Shown: one piece after another, positions 47,287-56,663 of the stretch
How the letters are laid out: each line of letters starts with the position of its first letter
Numbering within the stretch: the stretch's first letter is position 1
From: Xanthomonas sontii
GTDB taxonomy: Bacteria; Pseudomonadota; Gammaproteobacteria; Xanthomonadales; Xanthomonadaceae
Length of the DNA: 64,000 nt
Direction of reading: 5' to 3'
Assembly (NCBI RefSeq): GCF_040529055.1
Contig: NZ_CP132342.1
Coordinates: 310,001-374,000 of the forward strand
Made by a program: the position numbers and the translations under genes
The notes under the pieces: model-generated
The model's input: only the letters and a program-made list of their open reading frames with translations
What the model was told of the DNA's origin: nothing
The model's database searches: none

Positions 47287-48231
47287 ATGCTGACCCTGCG
47301 CCAGCTCGAATTCGCCGTCGCCGTCGCCGAGGAAGGCAGCTTCACCGCGGCCGCGCGCCGTTGCCACACCGTGCAGTCGGCGCTGAGCCACCAGATCGCC
47401 AAGATCGAGCAGGCGCTGGGCGCGCGCCTGTTCGAGCGCGGGGCGCGCCACGTGCGGGCCACCGCCGCCGGCGAGGTGTTCCTGCACAACGCGCGCGCCA
47501 CCCTGCGCGCCGCCGAACGCCTGCACGAGGAAATGGCCCAGACCCTGGGCACGGTGCGCGGCCGCCTGCAGATCGGGCAGATCTCCTCGTTGAACGCGGT
47601 GCAGGTGCCGGCGGTGCTGCGCCGCTTCCGCGAGGCGCACAGCGCGGTGGACGTGCACCTGCGCACCGGCATGAGCGATGCGCTGCTGCTGGAACTGGGC
47701 GAAGGCCGGCTCGACGTGGCACTGGTCGGGGTCGGCCCGCACGTGGCGCTGCCGCCGCAACACCTGCTGCTGCACGAGGAACCGCTGGCGCTGATCGCCG
47801 CACCTGGCAACCGCTTCGCCGCGCGCCGCCAGGTCTCCCTGCGCGACCTGGAAGACGCGCCGATGGCCGGGCTGATCCCCGGCGCCGGCGTGCGCGGCAT
47901 CATCGACCGCGCCTTCGCCGCCGCCGGCCTGCGCCAGCGCCTGCAGTACGAGGTCACCCATGCCGACCTGCAGCGACAACTGGTGGCCGAGGACCTGGGC
48001 CTGGCGGTGGTGCCGCAGACCATGGCCACCGGCATGCACGGCGTGGCGACGGTGGCATTGCGCGAGCGCTTCCGCTTCCTCACCTACGCCGTGTGGCGGC
48101 CGGATCCGACCCCCGCCGCACGCGCCTTCATCGCCCTGCTGCGCGCCCAGCGCGACGCCCTGCAGGCCGCAACCGACAGCGCCAGCACCGGCCGCCGCAT
48201 GCCGCGCCTGCGCGCGCGGCGAACCTGCTAG
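47287..48231 (+). CDS. LysR-family transcriptional regulator
   Basis: The 314-residue product has the LysR winged-helix domain (MLTLRQLEFAVAVAEEGSFT, AARRCHTVQSALSHQIAKIEQ) and a C-terminal effector-binding domain. LysR proteins usually control an adjacent divergent gene, but here the neighbours are co-directional (2OG-like upstream, MFS-acyltransferase downstream 27 bp on). The ligand is unknown. Confidence 0.9.
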   Translation: MLTLRQLEFAVAVAEEGSFTAAARRCHTVQSALSHQIAKIEQALGARLFERGARHVRATAAGEVFLHNARATLRAAERLHEEMAQTLGTVRGRLQIGQISSLNAVQVPAVLRRFREAHSAVDVHLRTGMSDALLLELGEGRLDVALVGVGPHVALPPQHLLLHEEPLALIAAPGNRFAARRQVSLRDLEDAPMAGLIPGAGVRGIIDRAFAAAGLRQRLQYEVTHADLQRQLVAEDLGLAVVPQTMATGMHGVATVALRERFRFLTYAVWRPDPTPAARAFIALLRAQRDALQAATDSASTGRRMPRLRARRTC

Positions 48232-48258
48232 GCTGCGCGCGTTCGCAAAGGAGCCTGC

Positions 48259-50181
48259 ATGTCCGCCCACAGCCAGTTCGCCCTGCTGCGGCAACGCCGC
48301 TTTCTGCCGTTCTTCGTGGTCCAGTCGCTGGGCGCGTTCAACGACAACGTGTACCGGCAGGCGATCATCGGCCTGCTGTTCTACCTGGGCGTGACCCCGG
48401 AGCAGCGCACGCTGTACACCAACCTAGCGCCGGCACTGTTCATCCTGCCGTACTTCCTGTTCTCCTCGCTGGCCGGGCAGATCGCCGAGAAGCTGGAGAA
48501 GTCGCGGCTGGTGGTCATCACCACCACGATGGAGATCGGCATCATGTCGCTGGCCGCGGTCGGCTTCCTGACCGAGAACATGGCGGTGCTGCTGGTGGCG
48601 CTGTTCTGCACCGGCCTGCAGTCGACCCTGTTCGGCCCGGTGAAGTACTCGATCCTGCCCTCGGTGCTCAAACCGGAAGAACTGACCGGCGGCAACGGCC
48701 TGGTCGAGATGGGCACCTCGATCTCGATCCTGTGCGGCATGATCCTGGGCGGGCTGATCTTCCAGATCGCCGGCAGCCACGGGCCGGTGGCCGCCGCCAC
48801 CGCGGTGGTCGCGCTGGCGGTCACCGGCAACCTGATGGCGCGCTGCATCCCCAAGGTCGACGCGGGCGCACCCGAGCTGAAGATCAACTGGAACCCGCTG
48901 CCGGAATCGCTGGCGATCATGCGCCTGACCCGGCGCCAGCTGGCGGTGCGCAACGCCGTGCTCGGCGTGTCCTGGTTCTGGTTCGTCGGCACCGTGCTCA
49001 CCGCGCAGTTGCCGACCTACGCCGAACTCAACCTGGGCGGCGCGCAGGACCTGTACATCTTCGCCCTGGCGCTGTTCTCGATCGGCACCGGCACCGGCTC
49101 GTTGCTGTGCGAGAAGCTGTCCGGGCGCACCGTCGAGATCGGCCTGGTGCCGCTGGGCGCGTTCGGCATCAGCGCCTTCATGCTCGACCTGTACTTCGCC
49201 CGCCCTGGCGCCGCGCTGCAGACCGGCCTGGGCATCGGCCAGTTCGTCCACCAGGCCGGCAGCTGGCGGATCATGCTCGACCTGGTCGGCATCGGCCTGT
49301 GCACCGGCCTGTTCGTGGTGCCGCTGTTCGCGCTGATCCAGAGCCGCACGCCGAAGGCGGAACTGTCGCGCGTCATCGCCGGGCTCAACATCCAGAACTC
49401 GCTGTTCATCGTGCTGGCGGCGATGATCGGCATTGTCCTGCAGATGCAGGAACTGCACCTGTTCGGCATGCGCATCCCGCTGCCCGGGCTGAGCATCCCG
49501 CAGGTGTTCCTGGCGCTGGCCATCGCCAACGCGGTGGTGGCGATCTGGATCTTCAGCATCGTGCCCGAGTTCCTGATGCGCTTCCTCAGCTGGGTGATGG
49601 TGCGCACCCTGTACCGGCTGCGCCTGCACGGCGTCGAACGCCACGTGCCCGAGGAGGACGCGGCGCTGATCGTGTGCAACCACGTCAGCTACATGGACGC
49701 GCTGGTGCTGGCCGCGGCGATCCCGCGACCGGTGCGCTTCGTCATGTACTACCGTATCTTCAACATTCCGGTGATGCGCTGGATCTTCCGCACCGCCAAG
49801 GCGATTCCGATCGCCGGGGCGCGCGAGGATCCCGAGCTGATGCAGCGCGCGTTCGACGCCATCGACGCCGCGCTGGCCGAGGGCGAGCTGGTGTGCATCT
49901 TTCCCGAAGGCGCGCTGACCAAGGACGGCGAGATCGCCGCGTTCAAGTCCGGCGTGGAGAAGATCCTGGCCCGGCGCGCGGTGCCGGTGGTGCCGATGGC
50001 GCTGCGCAACATGTGGACCAGCATGTGGAGCAAGCGCGATTCGCGACTGCGGCGCATGCGCGTGCCGCGGCGTTTCCGCGCCCACATCGAGGTGATCGCC
50101 GATGCGCCGGTGGCCGGGGCCCAGGCCACCGCCGAGACGCTGGAGGCGCAGGTGAGAAGGCTGCGTGGCGATGCCGCCTGA
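48259..50181 (+). CDS. LplT-like MFS lysophospholipid transporter fused to a PlsC acyltransferase
   Basis: The 640-residue product has a 12-TM MFS half (about 1-430) starting RFLPFFVVQSLGAFNDNVYRQA as in LplT, then a PlsC-type acyltransferase (about 445-640) with CNHVSYMDALVL (about residue 475) and FPEGALTKDGEI. In many bacteria LplT-Aas proteins also carry an acyl-ACP synthetase domain; it is missing here. It likely brings in lysophospholipids and re-acylates them in the inner membrane. It starts 27 bp after the LysR gene. Confidence 0.87.
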   Translation: MSAHSQFALLRQRRFLPFFVVQSLGAFNDNVYRQAIIGLLFYLGVTPEQRTLYTNLAPALFILPYFLFSSLAGQIAEKLEKSRLVVITTTMEIGIMSLAAVGFLTENMAVLLVALFCTGLQSTLFGPVKYSILPSVLKPEELTGGNGLVEMGTSISILCGMILGGLIFQIAGSHGPVAAATAVVALAVTGNLMARCIPKVDAGAPELKINWNPLPESLAIMRLTRRQLAVRNAVLGVSWFWFVGTVLTAQLPTYAELNLGGAQDLYIFALALFSIGTGTGSLLCEKLSGRTVEIGLVPLGAFGISAFMLDLYFARPGAALQTGLGIGQFVHQAGSWRIMLDLVGIGLCTGLFVVPLFALIQSRTPKAELSRVIAGLNIQNSLFIVLAAMIGIVLQMQELHLFGMRIPLPGLSIPQVFLALAIANAVVAIWIFSIVPEFLMRFLSWVMVRTLYRLRLHGVERHVPEEDAALIVCNHVSYMDALVLAAAIPRPVRFVMYYRIFNIPVMRWIFRTAKAIPIAGAREDPELMQRAFDAIDAALAEGELVCIFPEGALTKDGEIAAFKSGVEKILARRAVPVVPMALRNMWTSMWSKRDSRLRRMRVPRRFRAHIEVIADAPVAGAQATAETLEAQVRRLRGDAA

Positions 50182-50277
50182 GTGCGGCGCAGGTGCCCTG
50201 GGCACGCGCTTCGGGTAAATTAACCGCAGGGGAGACGCCACAGGCCGTGGCGTCCAATGCGAAGGACCGAGCGGACA

Positions 50278-50562
50278 GTGAACCAGCCCGAACCACCAGC
50301 AGCGCCCAACGCGGGCGTCTATGTGCCCAACAACATGGTCTGGGCGATCCTGTCCACGCTGTTCTGCTGCCTGCCGCTGGGCATCGTGTCCATCGTCTAC
50401 GCCGCGCAGGTGGATGGCCGCCGCGCTGCCGGCGACATCGAGGGCGCGCGCGCCGCCGCACGCAAGGCCGGCTGGTGGGCGCTCGCGTCGCCGATCCTGG
50501 TCGTCGTGTGGATCTTCGTGGCCATCCTGCTGGAGGCGATCGGCAGCCTGGCCGGCAACTGA
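50278..50562 (+). CDS. CD225/dispanin-like small membrane protein 1
   Basis: The 94-residue product has two hydrophobic helices and the motif VPNNMVWAILSTLFCCLPLG then IVSIVYAAQVDGRRAAGD, followed by IEGARAAARKAGWWAL. This is the CD225/IFITM-like fold: the first half with NNxVWAILxTLFCCLP and the second with basic and small residues. I use the GTG at 50278 with AAGGA about 11 nt upstream. An in-frame ATG at 50257 would add MRRTERT. It is the first of three related genes. Confidence 0.82.
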   Translation: MNQPEPPAAPNAGVYVPNNMVWAILSTLFCCLPLGIVSIVYAAQVDGRRAAGDIEGARAAARKAGWWALASPILVVVWIFVAILLEAIGSLAGN

Positions 50563-50608
50563 CCCCCACCGTTTCCCGTTCCACCACCCAACCACCGGAG
50601 TAACACGG

Positions 50609-50890
50609 ATGAATACCACCGCACCGCAAGTGTCCAACAACCTCGTCTGGGCGATCCTGACCACGCTGTTCTGCTGTCTGCCGCTGGGCATCGTGTCCAT
50701 CGTCTACGCCTCGCAGGTCAACACCAAGCTCGCCGCGGGCGATGTGGCCGGTGCGCGCGATTCGTCGGACAAGGCCAAGAAGTGGGCGATCTACTCGGCG
50801 ATCACCTCGGTGGTGCTGATCGTGCTGTACATGATCTTCCTCTTCGCCCTGGGCGGCCTGGGCATGATGCAGCAGTCGTCCATGTCCTGA
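50609..50890 (+). CDS. CD225/dispanin-like small membrane protein 2
   Basis: The 93-residue paralogue has VSNNLVWAILTTLFCCLPLG, IVSIVYASQVNTKLAAGD, and VAGARDSSDKAKKWAIYS, close to its neighbour upstream (about 60-70% identity by eye in the first half). The ATG at 50609 follows a CCGGAG ribosome binding site by 8 bases. Two membrane helices are expected. Confidence 0.85.
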   Translation: MNTTAPQVSNNLVWAILTTLFCCLPLGIVSIVYASQVNTKLAAGDVAGARDSSDKAKKWAIYSAITSVVLIVLYMIFLFALGGLGMMQQSSMS

Positions 50891-50946
50891 GCACCGCGGC
50901 CGCCGTCGCCTGCGACGGCGGCCGGCCACGCGATCGTCCGCCTGCC

Positions 50947-51369
50947 ATGTCCCTTCAGCGCCTGCAGTCCCTGCCCCGCTGGCTGCCGCTGGCCGCACTG
51001 AGCGGCGCCGCAGCGGTCGCCACCGTGGTGCTGCGCCGGGTCGATCCCAATGTCCCCGGCAATCCACTACCGGGTTGCCCGTTCCGCGCCCTCACCGGCC
51101 TGTATTGCCCCGGCTGCGGCAGTACCCGCTGCCTGCACGCGCTGGTGCACCTGGACCTGGCCCATGCCTGGACCAGCAATCCCCTGCTGGTGGTGGCACT
51201 GCCGCTGCTGGCGATCATGGCGCTCAACGCCGCCGGCCTGCGCCTGCGCCCGCTCGCGCCGCTGCTGAAGATCCTCGCCGACCCGCGATTATGGCTATGG
51301 GTGCTGCTCGGCTATGCGCTGCTGCGCAATCTGCCCTGGTATCCCTTCACGCTGCTCGCGCCGCACTGA
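50947..51369 (+). CDS. DUF2752 membrane protein 1
   Basis: The 140-residue product has the DUF2752 core: GCPFRALTGLYCPGCGSTRC then LHALVHLDLAHAWTSNPLL, and ends in LPWYPFTLLAPH. Conserved CPGCGxTR suggests a metal or redox site. DUF2752 genes often sit next to CD225-like genes, as here. Function unknown. About four transmembrane helices are expected. Confidence 0.85.
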   Translation: MSLQRLQSLPRWLPLAALSGAAAVATVVLRRVDPNVPGNPLPGCPFRALTGLYCPGCGSTRCLHALVHLDLAHAWTSNPLLVVALPLLAIMALNAAGLRLRPLAPLLKILADPRLWLWVLLGYALLRNLPWYPFTLLAPH

Positions 51370-51445
51370 CGGCCCGCCACCTCCGCACCGCAGCGACTCG
51401 TCTAGACTCACCGACTGCCGTGCGCCACCCCTCGAGGAGATCCAC

Positions 51446-51784
51446 ATGAGCACCGTCAGCCCTGTCACGCCGCCGCCGCCCGCTCCCGGCCCGGTCCCCA
51501 ACCATCTGGCCTGGGCGATCATCTCGACGGTGCTTGGCTTCTGCTTTTGCTGCCCGTCGTTGATCACCGGCATCGTCGCCATCGTGTTCTCCAGCAAGGT
51601 CAACGGCCTGCTCAACCAGGGCGACCTGGAGGGTGCGCGTCGCGCCTCCAACACCGCCAAGACCTGGTGCTGGGTGACCACCGCGCTGGCCATCATCGGC
51701 ATACTCTTCACCACCTACAAACTCTCTACCGGCGGCATGCAGGGCTACATGGAGTTCATGCAGCAGATGCAGCACGCGAGCTGA
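51446..51784 (+). CDS. CD225/dispanin-like small membrane protein 3
   Basis: The 112-residue protein has a Pro-rich start (VTPPPPAPGPVPNHLAW), the helix AIISTVLGFCFCCPSLITGI, and VFSSKVNGLLNQGDLEGARR. It is more diverged than the first two but keeps the double-helix plan. A GAGGAGA ribosome binding site precedes the ATG at 51446. Confidence 0.84.
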   Translation: MSTVSPVTPPPPAPGPVPNHLAWAIISTVLGFCFCCPSLITGIVAIVFSSKVNGLLNQGDLEGARRASNTAKTWCWVTTALAIIGILFTTYKLSTGGMQGYMEFMQQMQHAS

Positions 51785-51789
51785 TCGGC

Positions 51790-52197
51790 ATGCGCGCCTG
51801 GCAACAACGGGCGTGCCTGGGCGCCGCCGCCGCGTTCGCGGCCGGCGGCGCCACGCTGCTGTACCGCTTCGATCCCAATGCCGCGAACAACCCGTTCGCG
51901 CCGTGCATGTTCCATGCGCTCACCGGCTATTACTGCCCGGGCTGCGGCATGACCCGCGCCCTGCATGCGCTGGTGCACCTGGACCCGGTCGGCGCGTTCG
52001 CGATGAATCCCGGCGCAATGCTGGGCCTGGCCCTGTTGCCGGGCCTGATCGCCTGGAAGGCCGGCTGGCGCGCGGCCTGGTTTGCGCCAGTCGTGAGCGT
52101 GGTCTCGCGGCCGAATTTCTGGCTGGTCGCCCTGCCGGGCTACTGGATCGCGCGCAACCTGCCGTGGTTTCCGTTCACCCTGCTGGCGCCGCACTAG
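51790..52197 (+). CDS. DUF2752 membrane protein 2
   Basis: The 135-residue paralogue of the 50947 gene keeps YYCPGCGMTRALHALVHLD and the same end, LPWFPFTLLAPH. Its start lies 5 bp after the preceding stop, so the pair CD225-DUF2752 is repeated in tandem. Function unknown. Confidence 0.84.
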   Translation: MRAWQQRACLGAAAAFAAGGATLLYRFDPNAANNPFAPCMFHALTGYYCPGCGMTRALHALVHLDPVGAFAMNPGAMLGLALLPGLIAWKAGWRAAWFAPVVSVVSRPNFWLVALPGYWIARNLPWFPFTLLAPH

Positions 52198-52270
52198 CCG
52201 GACGCAACACCTTGCGATTCGCACCGGGCGCGAGCAAGCGCCTGCGCGTAGGCGATTCTCGGCGCCTGGC

Positions 52271-53167
52271 TCAGCTGACCCAACCGGCGATCACCAGCAG
52301 CGCCAGCAGCACCAGCCACAGCAGCAGCACCCGCCACACCTGGCTCATCGCATCGCGCAGTTCGGGCAGGCGCCGCAGCGCCGGCACCACCATGCCCGCG
52401 TCGCTGTAGTCGTGCGCCTCGGCATCGAGTTCGCCGCGCACGCTGGCGCAGGCCACCGGCCCGAGAAAGCCGGTGTCCAGTTGCCACCGCTTGCCGCCAG
52501 CGGCGCGCCAGGCGCCGAACACCGCTTCGAAATTGCCGACCAGGGCCAGCGAGAAGGTCATCAGGTGCGCCACCGGCCATTCCAGCGCCGCCAGCAATGC
52601 GCGCGCGCCGGCGGCGGTCGCCGGCGGCAGCCGCGCGGCATAGGGGCCGACCGCGGCCAGCGCCAGCAGCCGATAACCCAGCGCGCCGAACGGCCCCAGC
52701 AACAGGAACCAGAACAGCACCGCGAACCAGCGGCGCAGCGCGCTGACCGCCACCGCCTCGACCAGCCCGGCCGGATCCTCACGCAGCGGCCCGCCATCGG
52801 CCTGCAGGTGCGCCACAGCCAGGCGTCGCGCGCTGGCGTCATCGGCGTCGATGATCGCCTCGACGTCGGTGTCCAGGTCGCGCGGGCCCCAGCTGAAGGC
52901 CAGCACCACGATCCCGAACAGCAGGGTCAGCAGGCCCAGGTGCGGCGCCGCCAGCAGCCATTGCAGCAGGCCGACCAGCAGCAGCGGCGGCAGCAGCGCC
53001 AGCGCGATGCCGTAGCGGCCGCGCCAGGCGCTGCCCTCGCCGGCATGCGTATCCAGCCAGCTCAGCCAGTCGCCGAAGGCGTCGAAGCGGCGCAACGAGG
53101 CCACCATGCCGGGCGCGACATGGCCCAGCACCAGGGCGACGATCACAGCGACGAGGGTCGTGAACAT
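52271..53167 (-). CDS. ampE: AmpE-like inner-membrane protein
   Basis: The 298-residue product has about four transmembrane helices, with the AmpE-type conserved FAVLFWFLLLGPFGALGYRL region and FSLALVGNFEAVFGAWR. AmpE is classically linked to AmpD and beta-lactamase induction, with unclear mechanism. Here no ampD lies beside it, only nudC upstream. I rate the family call as good, the AmpE function as unproven. Confidence 0.8.
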   Translation of the reverse strand: MFTTLVAVIVALVLGHVAPGMVASLRRFDAFGDWLSWLDTHAGEGSAWRGRYGIALALLPPLLLVGLLQWLLAAPHLGLLTLLFGIVVLAFSWGPRDLDTDVEAIIDADDASARRLAVAHLQADGGPLREDPAGLVEAVAVSALRRWFAVLFWFLLLGPFGALGYRLLALAAVGPYAARLPPATAAGARALLAALEWPVAHLMTFSLALVGNFEAVFGAWRAAGGKRWQLDTGFLGPVACASVRGELDAEAHDYSDAGMVVPALRRLPELRDAMSQVWRVLLLWLVLLALLVIAGWVS

Positions 53168-53219
53168 GCAGGTCCTCCGGGACCGTTCTGAAGCGGGTGC
53201 GCGGAACGTGCCGGCGCGG

Positions 53220-54149
53220 TCAGGCCGGCGCGCCGTGCCGGTACCAATCCTCGATCAGCGCGCGGGCGATGGAGATGCGTGGCGGCAGACGCAGGCCGTG
53301 CCCATCGTCGGCACTGTCGCCCTGCGCCGCCAGGCGCGCCAGCGCGGCGCCGACCTCCTCGCGCTCGAACCAGCGCGCGTCTTCCAGTTCGCCGTCGACC
53401 TGCGGCGTGTCCGCCTCCGCCTGCGCACTGAAGCCCAGCATCAGCGCGCCGGGAAACGGCCACGGCTGCGCGCCGTAGTAACGGCAGCTGCCAGGCCGCA
53501 CCCGCACCTGGGTCTCTTCGGCCACCTCGCGCGCCACCGTCTGTTCCAGCGATTCGCCGGGCTCGACGAAGCCGGCGATCACCGAGTAGCGCCGCGCCGG
53601 CCAGCTCGCCTGGCGCCCCAGCAGCAGGCGCCGGCCATCGCTGACCGCGACGATCACCGCCGGATCCACCCGCGGATAGTGTTCGCTGGCGCACTGCGTG
53701 CAGACGCCCAGGAAGCCGCCGCGCTGCAACGCGATGGTGCCGCCGCACACGCCGCAGAAGCGGGTGCGCGATTGCCAGTGCAGCATCGCGCGGGCGTAGG
53801 CGAACAGGCCCGCCTCCGGCGCCGGCCATTCGGCCGCGGCGCGGCGCAGGTCGATGCGCTGCGGCGGCGCCAGCGCCTGCGGCAGCGCGTCGGCGGCCAG
53901 CGCGAACCAGGCCTGATCCTGGTCCAGGCCAAGGAAGATGGCCTGCTCTGCCAGCGCGCCCAGGGCGGCGGCGCTGGCGATCAGCGGGCGTCCGTCGGCA
54001 TCGGCATGCGCCTGGCCATCGGCTTCCAGCACCAGCACCCTGGCCTGTTCCCAGGCCTGGCGCAGCGCGGCCGGGTCGTTGCGTACGGCATCGGCACGGT
54101 CGATCGCAGGACCGGCGAAGGCGAAAGAGGCAGGCGTCGGATCGGACAT
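53220..54149 (-). CDS. nudC: NADH pyrophosphatase / NAD-cap hydrolase NudC
   Basis: NudC splits NADH and NAD-capped RNA into nicotinamide mononucleotide and AMP ends. The 309-residue product has the four-Cys zinc ribbon (CGVCGG, VCTQCAS), the Nudix box in GFVEPGESLEQTVAREVAEE, and the NudC-specific QPWPFPGALMLGF. The ATG at 54149 is the first good start in frame. Confidence 0.95.
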   Translation of the reverse strand: MSDPTPASFAFAGPAIDRADAVRNDPAALRQAWEQARVLVLEADGQAHADADGRPLIASAAALGALAEQAIFLGLDQDQAWFALAADALPQALAPPQRIDLRRAAAEWPAPEAGLFAYARAMLHWQSRTRFCGVCGGTIALQRGGFLGVCTQCASEHYPRVDPAVIVAVSDGRRLLLGRQASWPARRYSVIAGFVEPGESLEQTVAREVAEETQVRVRPGSCRYYGAQPWPFPGALMLGFSAQAEADTPQVDGELEDARWFEREEVGAALARLAAQGDSADDGHGLRLPPRISIARALIEDWYRHGAPA

Positions 54150-54197
54150 GCGCCGCAGGGTGCAGGCAAACCGTGCGTCCCGCAAGCCGCAGCGTGT

Positions 54198-54584
54198 CTA
54201 CACGCTGAAGCTGCTGCCGCACCCGCAGGTGGTCTTGGCGTTGGGATTGCGGATCACGAACTGCGCCCCGTGCAGGCCTTCGCTGTAATCCACTTCCGCG
54301 CCCATCAGGTATTGCAGGCTGAGCGGGTCGACCAGCAGGGTGACCTGGTCGGTCTGCACCGCCAGGTCGTCCTCGGCGCGGTTCTCGTCGAACTCGAAGC
54401 CGTACTGGAAGCCGGAACAGCCGCCGCCCTGGATGTAGACGCGCAGCGCCAGCGCGTCGTTGCCTTCCTCGCGGATCAGCTCGCGCACCTTGGCCGCGGC
54501 GGCCGCGGTGAAGTTCAACGGCCGGTCCAGCGACTGGTAGTCGGGCGTGGGCGCGGCGCCGGGCAGGGAGACAAGAGTGCTCAT
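54198..54584 (-). CDS. erpA: Iron-sulfur cluster insertion protein ErpA
   Basis: ErpA is an A-type carrier that passes [4Fe-4S] or [2Fe-2S] clusters to target enzymes, including those of isoprenoid synthesis. The 128-residue protein has the three conserved cysteines: C56 in [15 protein letters not shown], and C120 and C122 in [11 protein letters not shown]. It lies 31 bp after a bactofilin gene in the same orientation. Confidence 0.94.
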   Translation of the reverse strand: MSTLVSLPGAAPTPDYQSLDRPLNFTAAAAAKVRELIREEGNDALALRVYIQGGGCSGFQYGFEFDENRAEDDLAVQTDQVTLLVDPLSLQYLMGAEVDYSEGLHGAQFVIRNPNAKTTCGCGSSFSV

Positions 54585-54615
54585 GGCGGGAGAATGGGGA
54601 CGGCGGACGGCCGAA

Positions 54616-55065
54616 TCAAGCCTCGGCGGTGAGCGCGCGCGGCGGCTCGGCGTCGCCGGCGGCCTCGCGGTGCGCTTCCGGCGGCGCCAGCGCGGCGAGG
54701 CTGCCGGCGTGGATCAGGCGCCCGGTCAGCTGCGCGCCGGCGTTCATCTCCACCACCTGGTAGTGCACGTTGCCCTGCACCCGCGCCTTCGACGCCAGTT
54801 CCACGCGCTCGGCGGCATGCACGTCGCCGATCAGCTGGCCGTTGATGATCACCACCGGTGCGCGCACCTCGCCCTCGATACTGCCGTGCTCGGACAGGGT
54901 CAGCGTGGCCGGCGCACCGTCTTCGGCCACGACCTTGCCGAGGATGCGCCCTTCCACGTAGAGGCCGCCGCTGAACACCAGGTCGCCGCGGATCACCACC
55001 TGCGCGCCGATCAGCGTATCGACCACGGTCTGGCCGCTGTTGCGGCTGTTCTTGTTCCCAAACAT
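54616..55065 (-). CDS. Bactofilin-family cytoskeletal protein
   Basis: The 149-residue product is a beta-helical bactofilin: short tails around repeats such as [20 protein letters not shown] and [17 protein letters not shown]. Bactofilins polymerise without nucleotides and organise cell shape or stalks. It lies 7 bp after the membrane protein upstream, and they probably form a unit. Confidence 0.92.
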   Translation of the reverse strand: MFGNKNSRNSGQTVVDTLIGAQVVIRGDLVFSGGLYVEGRILGKVVAEDGAPATLTLSEHGSIEGEVRAPVVIINGQLIGDVHAAERVELASKARVQGNVHYQVVEMNAGAQLTGRLIHAGSLAALAPPEAHREAAGDAEPPRALTAEA

Positions 55066-55072
55066 AGGCTGA

Positions 55073-55807
55073 TTATTCCCCTTTGCCGTTACCGGCCAAT
55101 GTCCAATCGAAGGTCTGGCTGACCGGCGCCCCGCCGCCGCTCAATGCCACCCGCACCCGTTGCGGGGTGAAGCCCTTGGGCAGGATCACGCTGCCGTCCA
55201 GTTGCTGGAAGTAGCGGAACGAGTAGTCCTGCCCGGGCACACCGGTCTTCTGGTGCAGTTCGTCCCAGCCGACGCTGGTCAGTTTGCCGCCGCGCACGCC
55301 TTCCACGGTCAGCCGCAGCTGCCCCTGGCTGATCGCGCCGCGGTTGAGGTTCTGGGTCAGCACCACGTTGTAGCGCCAGGTGCCGCCGGCCTCGGCGGAG
55401 AACTCCACCGAATGCACGCTCAGGCCCTTGCGCTGGCTGGTCGCGCCGACCAGGCGCTCGTAGAACGCCACGTCGGCACGCAGCCCGGCGATCTCCTCGT
55501 CGCGCTCGGCCAGCGAACTCTGCACCTCGTTGTTGGCGGCGCGGCTGATCTGGTCGGAACGGGCCAGGGTCGCCTGGCGCTGGTTGAGCGTCTCGATCTG
55601 CCGCTGCTGCGCCTGCAGGTTGCGTTCGGCCTCGCGCAACTGCGCGCTGACCGCACCGAGCCGCGGCGCGGCCTGGCGGCTGGCCAGCCACCAGGTCAGG
55701 GCCAGCGACAGCAGCCACAGCCCGGCGAGCAGCAACCACAGCCCGCGGCCACGGCGGGGCGCGGCGCCATTGGGCACGATCTGGAAACGGGGAACGGGTC
55801 GGTTCAT
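55073..55807 (-). CDS. DUF6776-like membrane protein with coiled coil
   Basis: The 244-residue product has one N-terminal transmembrane helix (about residues 23-44), a coiled-coil stretch (about 52-120, LREAERNLQAQQRQIETLNQ) and a C-terminal beta-rich domain. The layout fits the uncharacterised DUF6776 family, often found beside bactofilin genes. It may anchor the filament at the membrane. I recognise no catalytic motif. Confidence 0.75.
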   Translation of the reverse strand: MNRPVPRFQIVPNGAAPRRGRGLWLLLAGLWLLSLALTWWLASRQAAPRLGAVSAQLREAERNLQAQQRQIETLNQRQATLARSDQISRAANNEVQSSLAERDEEIAGLRADVAFYERLVGATSQRKGLSVHSVEFSAEAGGTWRYNVVLTQNLNRGAISQGQLRLTVEGVRGGKLTSVGWDELHQKTGVPGQDYSFRYFQQLDGSVILPKGFTPQRVRVALSGGGAPVSQTFDWTLAGNGKGE

Positions 55808-55992
55808 GCGCGCTGCCGCGCCACCGAGGCGGCGCCGGCGTCGATCCTCGCGGGTCGGCCTGCTGGGCCATCTAGTGTAAGCCACCCTCCTGAGCGGCGC
55901 CGGACTGCGCGGCCGGCCCGCGCCGCGGGCTGGCCTTCGTGGCGGGCTTGGCCGATAGTGACCGGCATCCGTGCTTTGCAGGAGCGCCTGCC

Positions 55993-56622
55993 ATGACCGA
56001 CGCCCATCTCTTCGTAATCGGCATCCTGCTGGCCTGGCTGGCCGGCATCCGCGTCTACCTGACCGTGTTCGGCATCGGCCTGGCCGGCCTGCTCGGCTGG
56101 CTGGAGCTGCCGCCGGCGCTGCAGGCGACGCAGTCGTGGTGGGTGCTCGGCACCTCCGGCGCGCTGGCGCTGGCCGAGTTCTTCGCCGACAAGATCCCCG
56201 GCGTGGATTCGGTGTGGGACCTGCTGCAGACCCTGACCCGGATTCCGGCCGGCGCCTTCCTGGCCGCGGCCACGCTTTCGCCCGACGGCCAGCTGAGCGC
56301 CGGCGCGCTGGCCACCGGCGCGGGCGTGGCGCTGACCAGCCACGCGCTCAAGGCCGGCACCCGCGCCCTGCTCAACACCTCGCCGGAGCCGGCCAGCAAC
56401 TGGATCGCCTCGCTGGCCGAGGATTCGGTGGTGATCGCCGCGCTGGCCCTGGCCCTCGCGCACCCGTGGCTGGCACTGGCCGTCGTGCTGGCGGCGAGCG
56501 CGCTCGGCGCGTTGCTGGTGTGGTGGACATGGCGCCTGCTGTGGCGGGGCATGCGCCGCCTGCTGGCCTCGCCGACGGCACCGGCCGGCAACGTCTCGCA
56601 CCCCGGCGCACAGCCATCGTGA
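55993..56622 (+). CDS. DUF4126 membrane protein
   Basis: The 209-residue product has about five hydrophobic helices and the conserved core LAEFFADKIPGVDSVWDLLQ of the DUF4126 family. It runs divergently from the bactofilin operon and precedes the signalling pair by 41 bp. Function unknown. Confidence 0.82.
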   Translation: MTDAHLFVIGILLAWLAGIRVYLTVFGIGLAGLLGWLELPPALQATQSWWVLGTSGALALAEFFADKIPGVDSVWDLLQTLTRIPAGAFLAAATLSPDGQLSAGALATGAGVALTSHALKAGTRALLNTSPEPASNWIASLAEDSVVIAALALALAHPWLALAVVLAASALGALLVWWTWRLLWRGMRRLLASPTAPAGNVSHPGAQPS

Positions 56623-56663
56623 ACTTCGTCGCATAATTGGACGCGCCCCAGGAACCAGACGCG

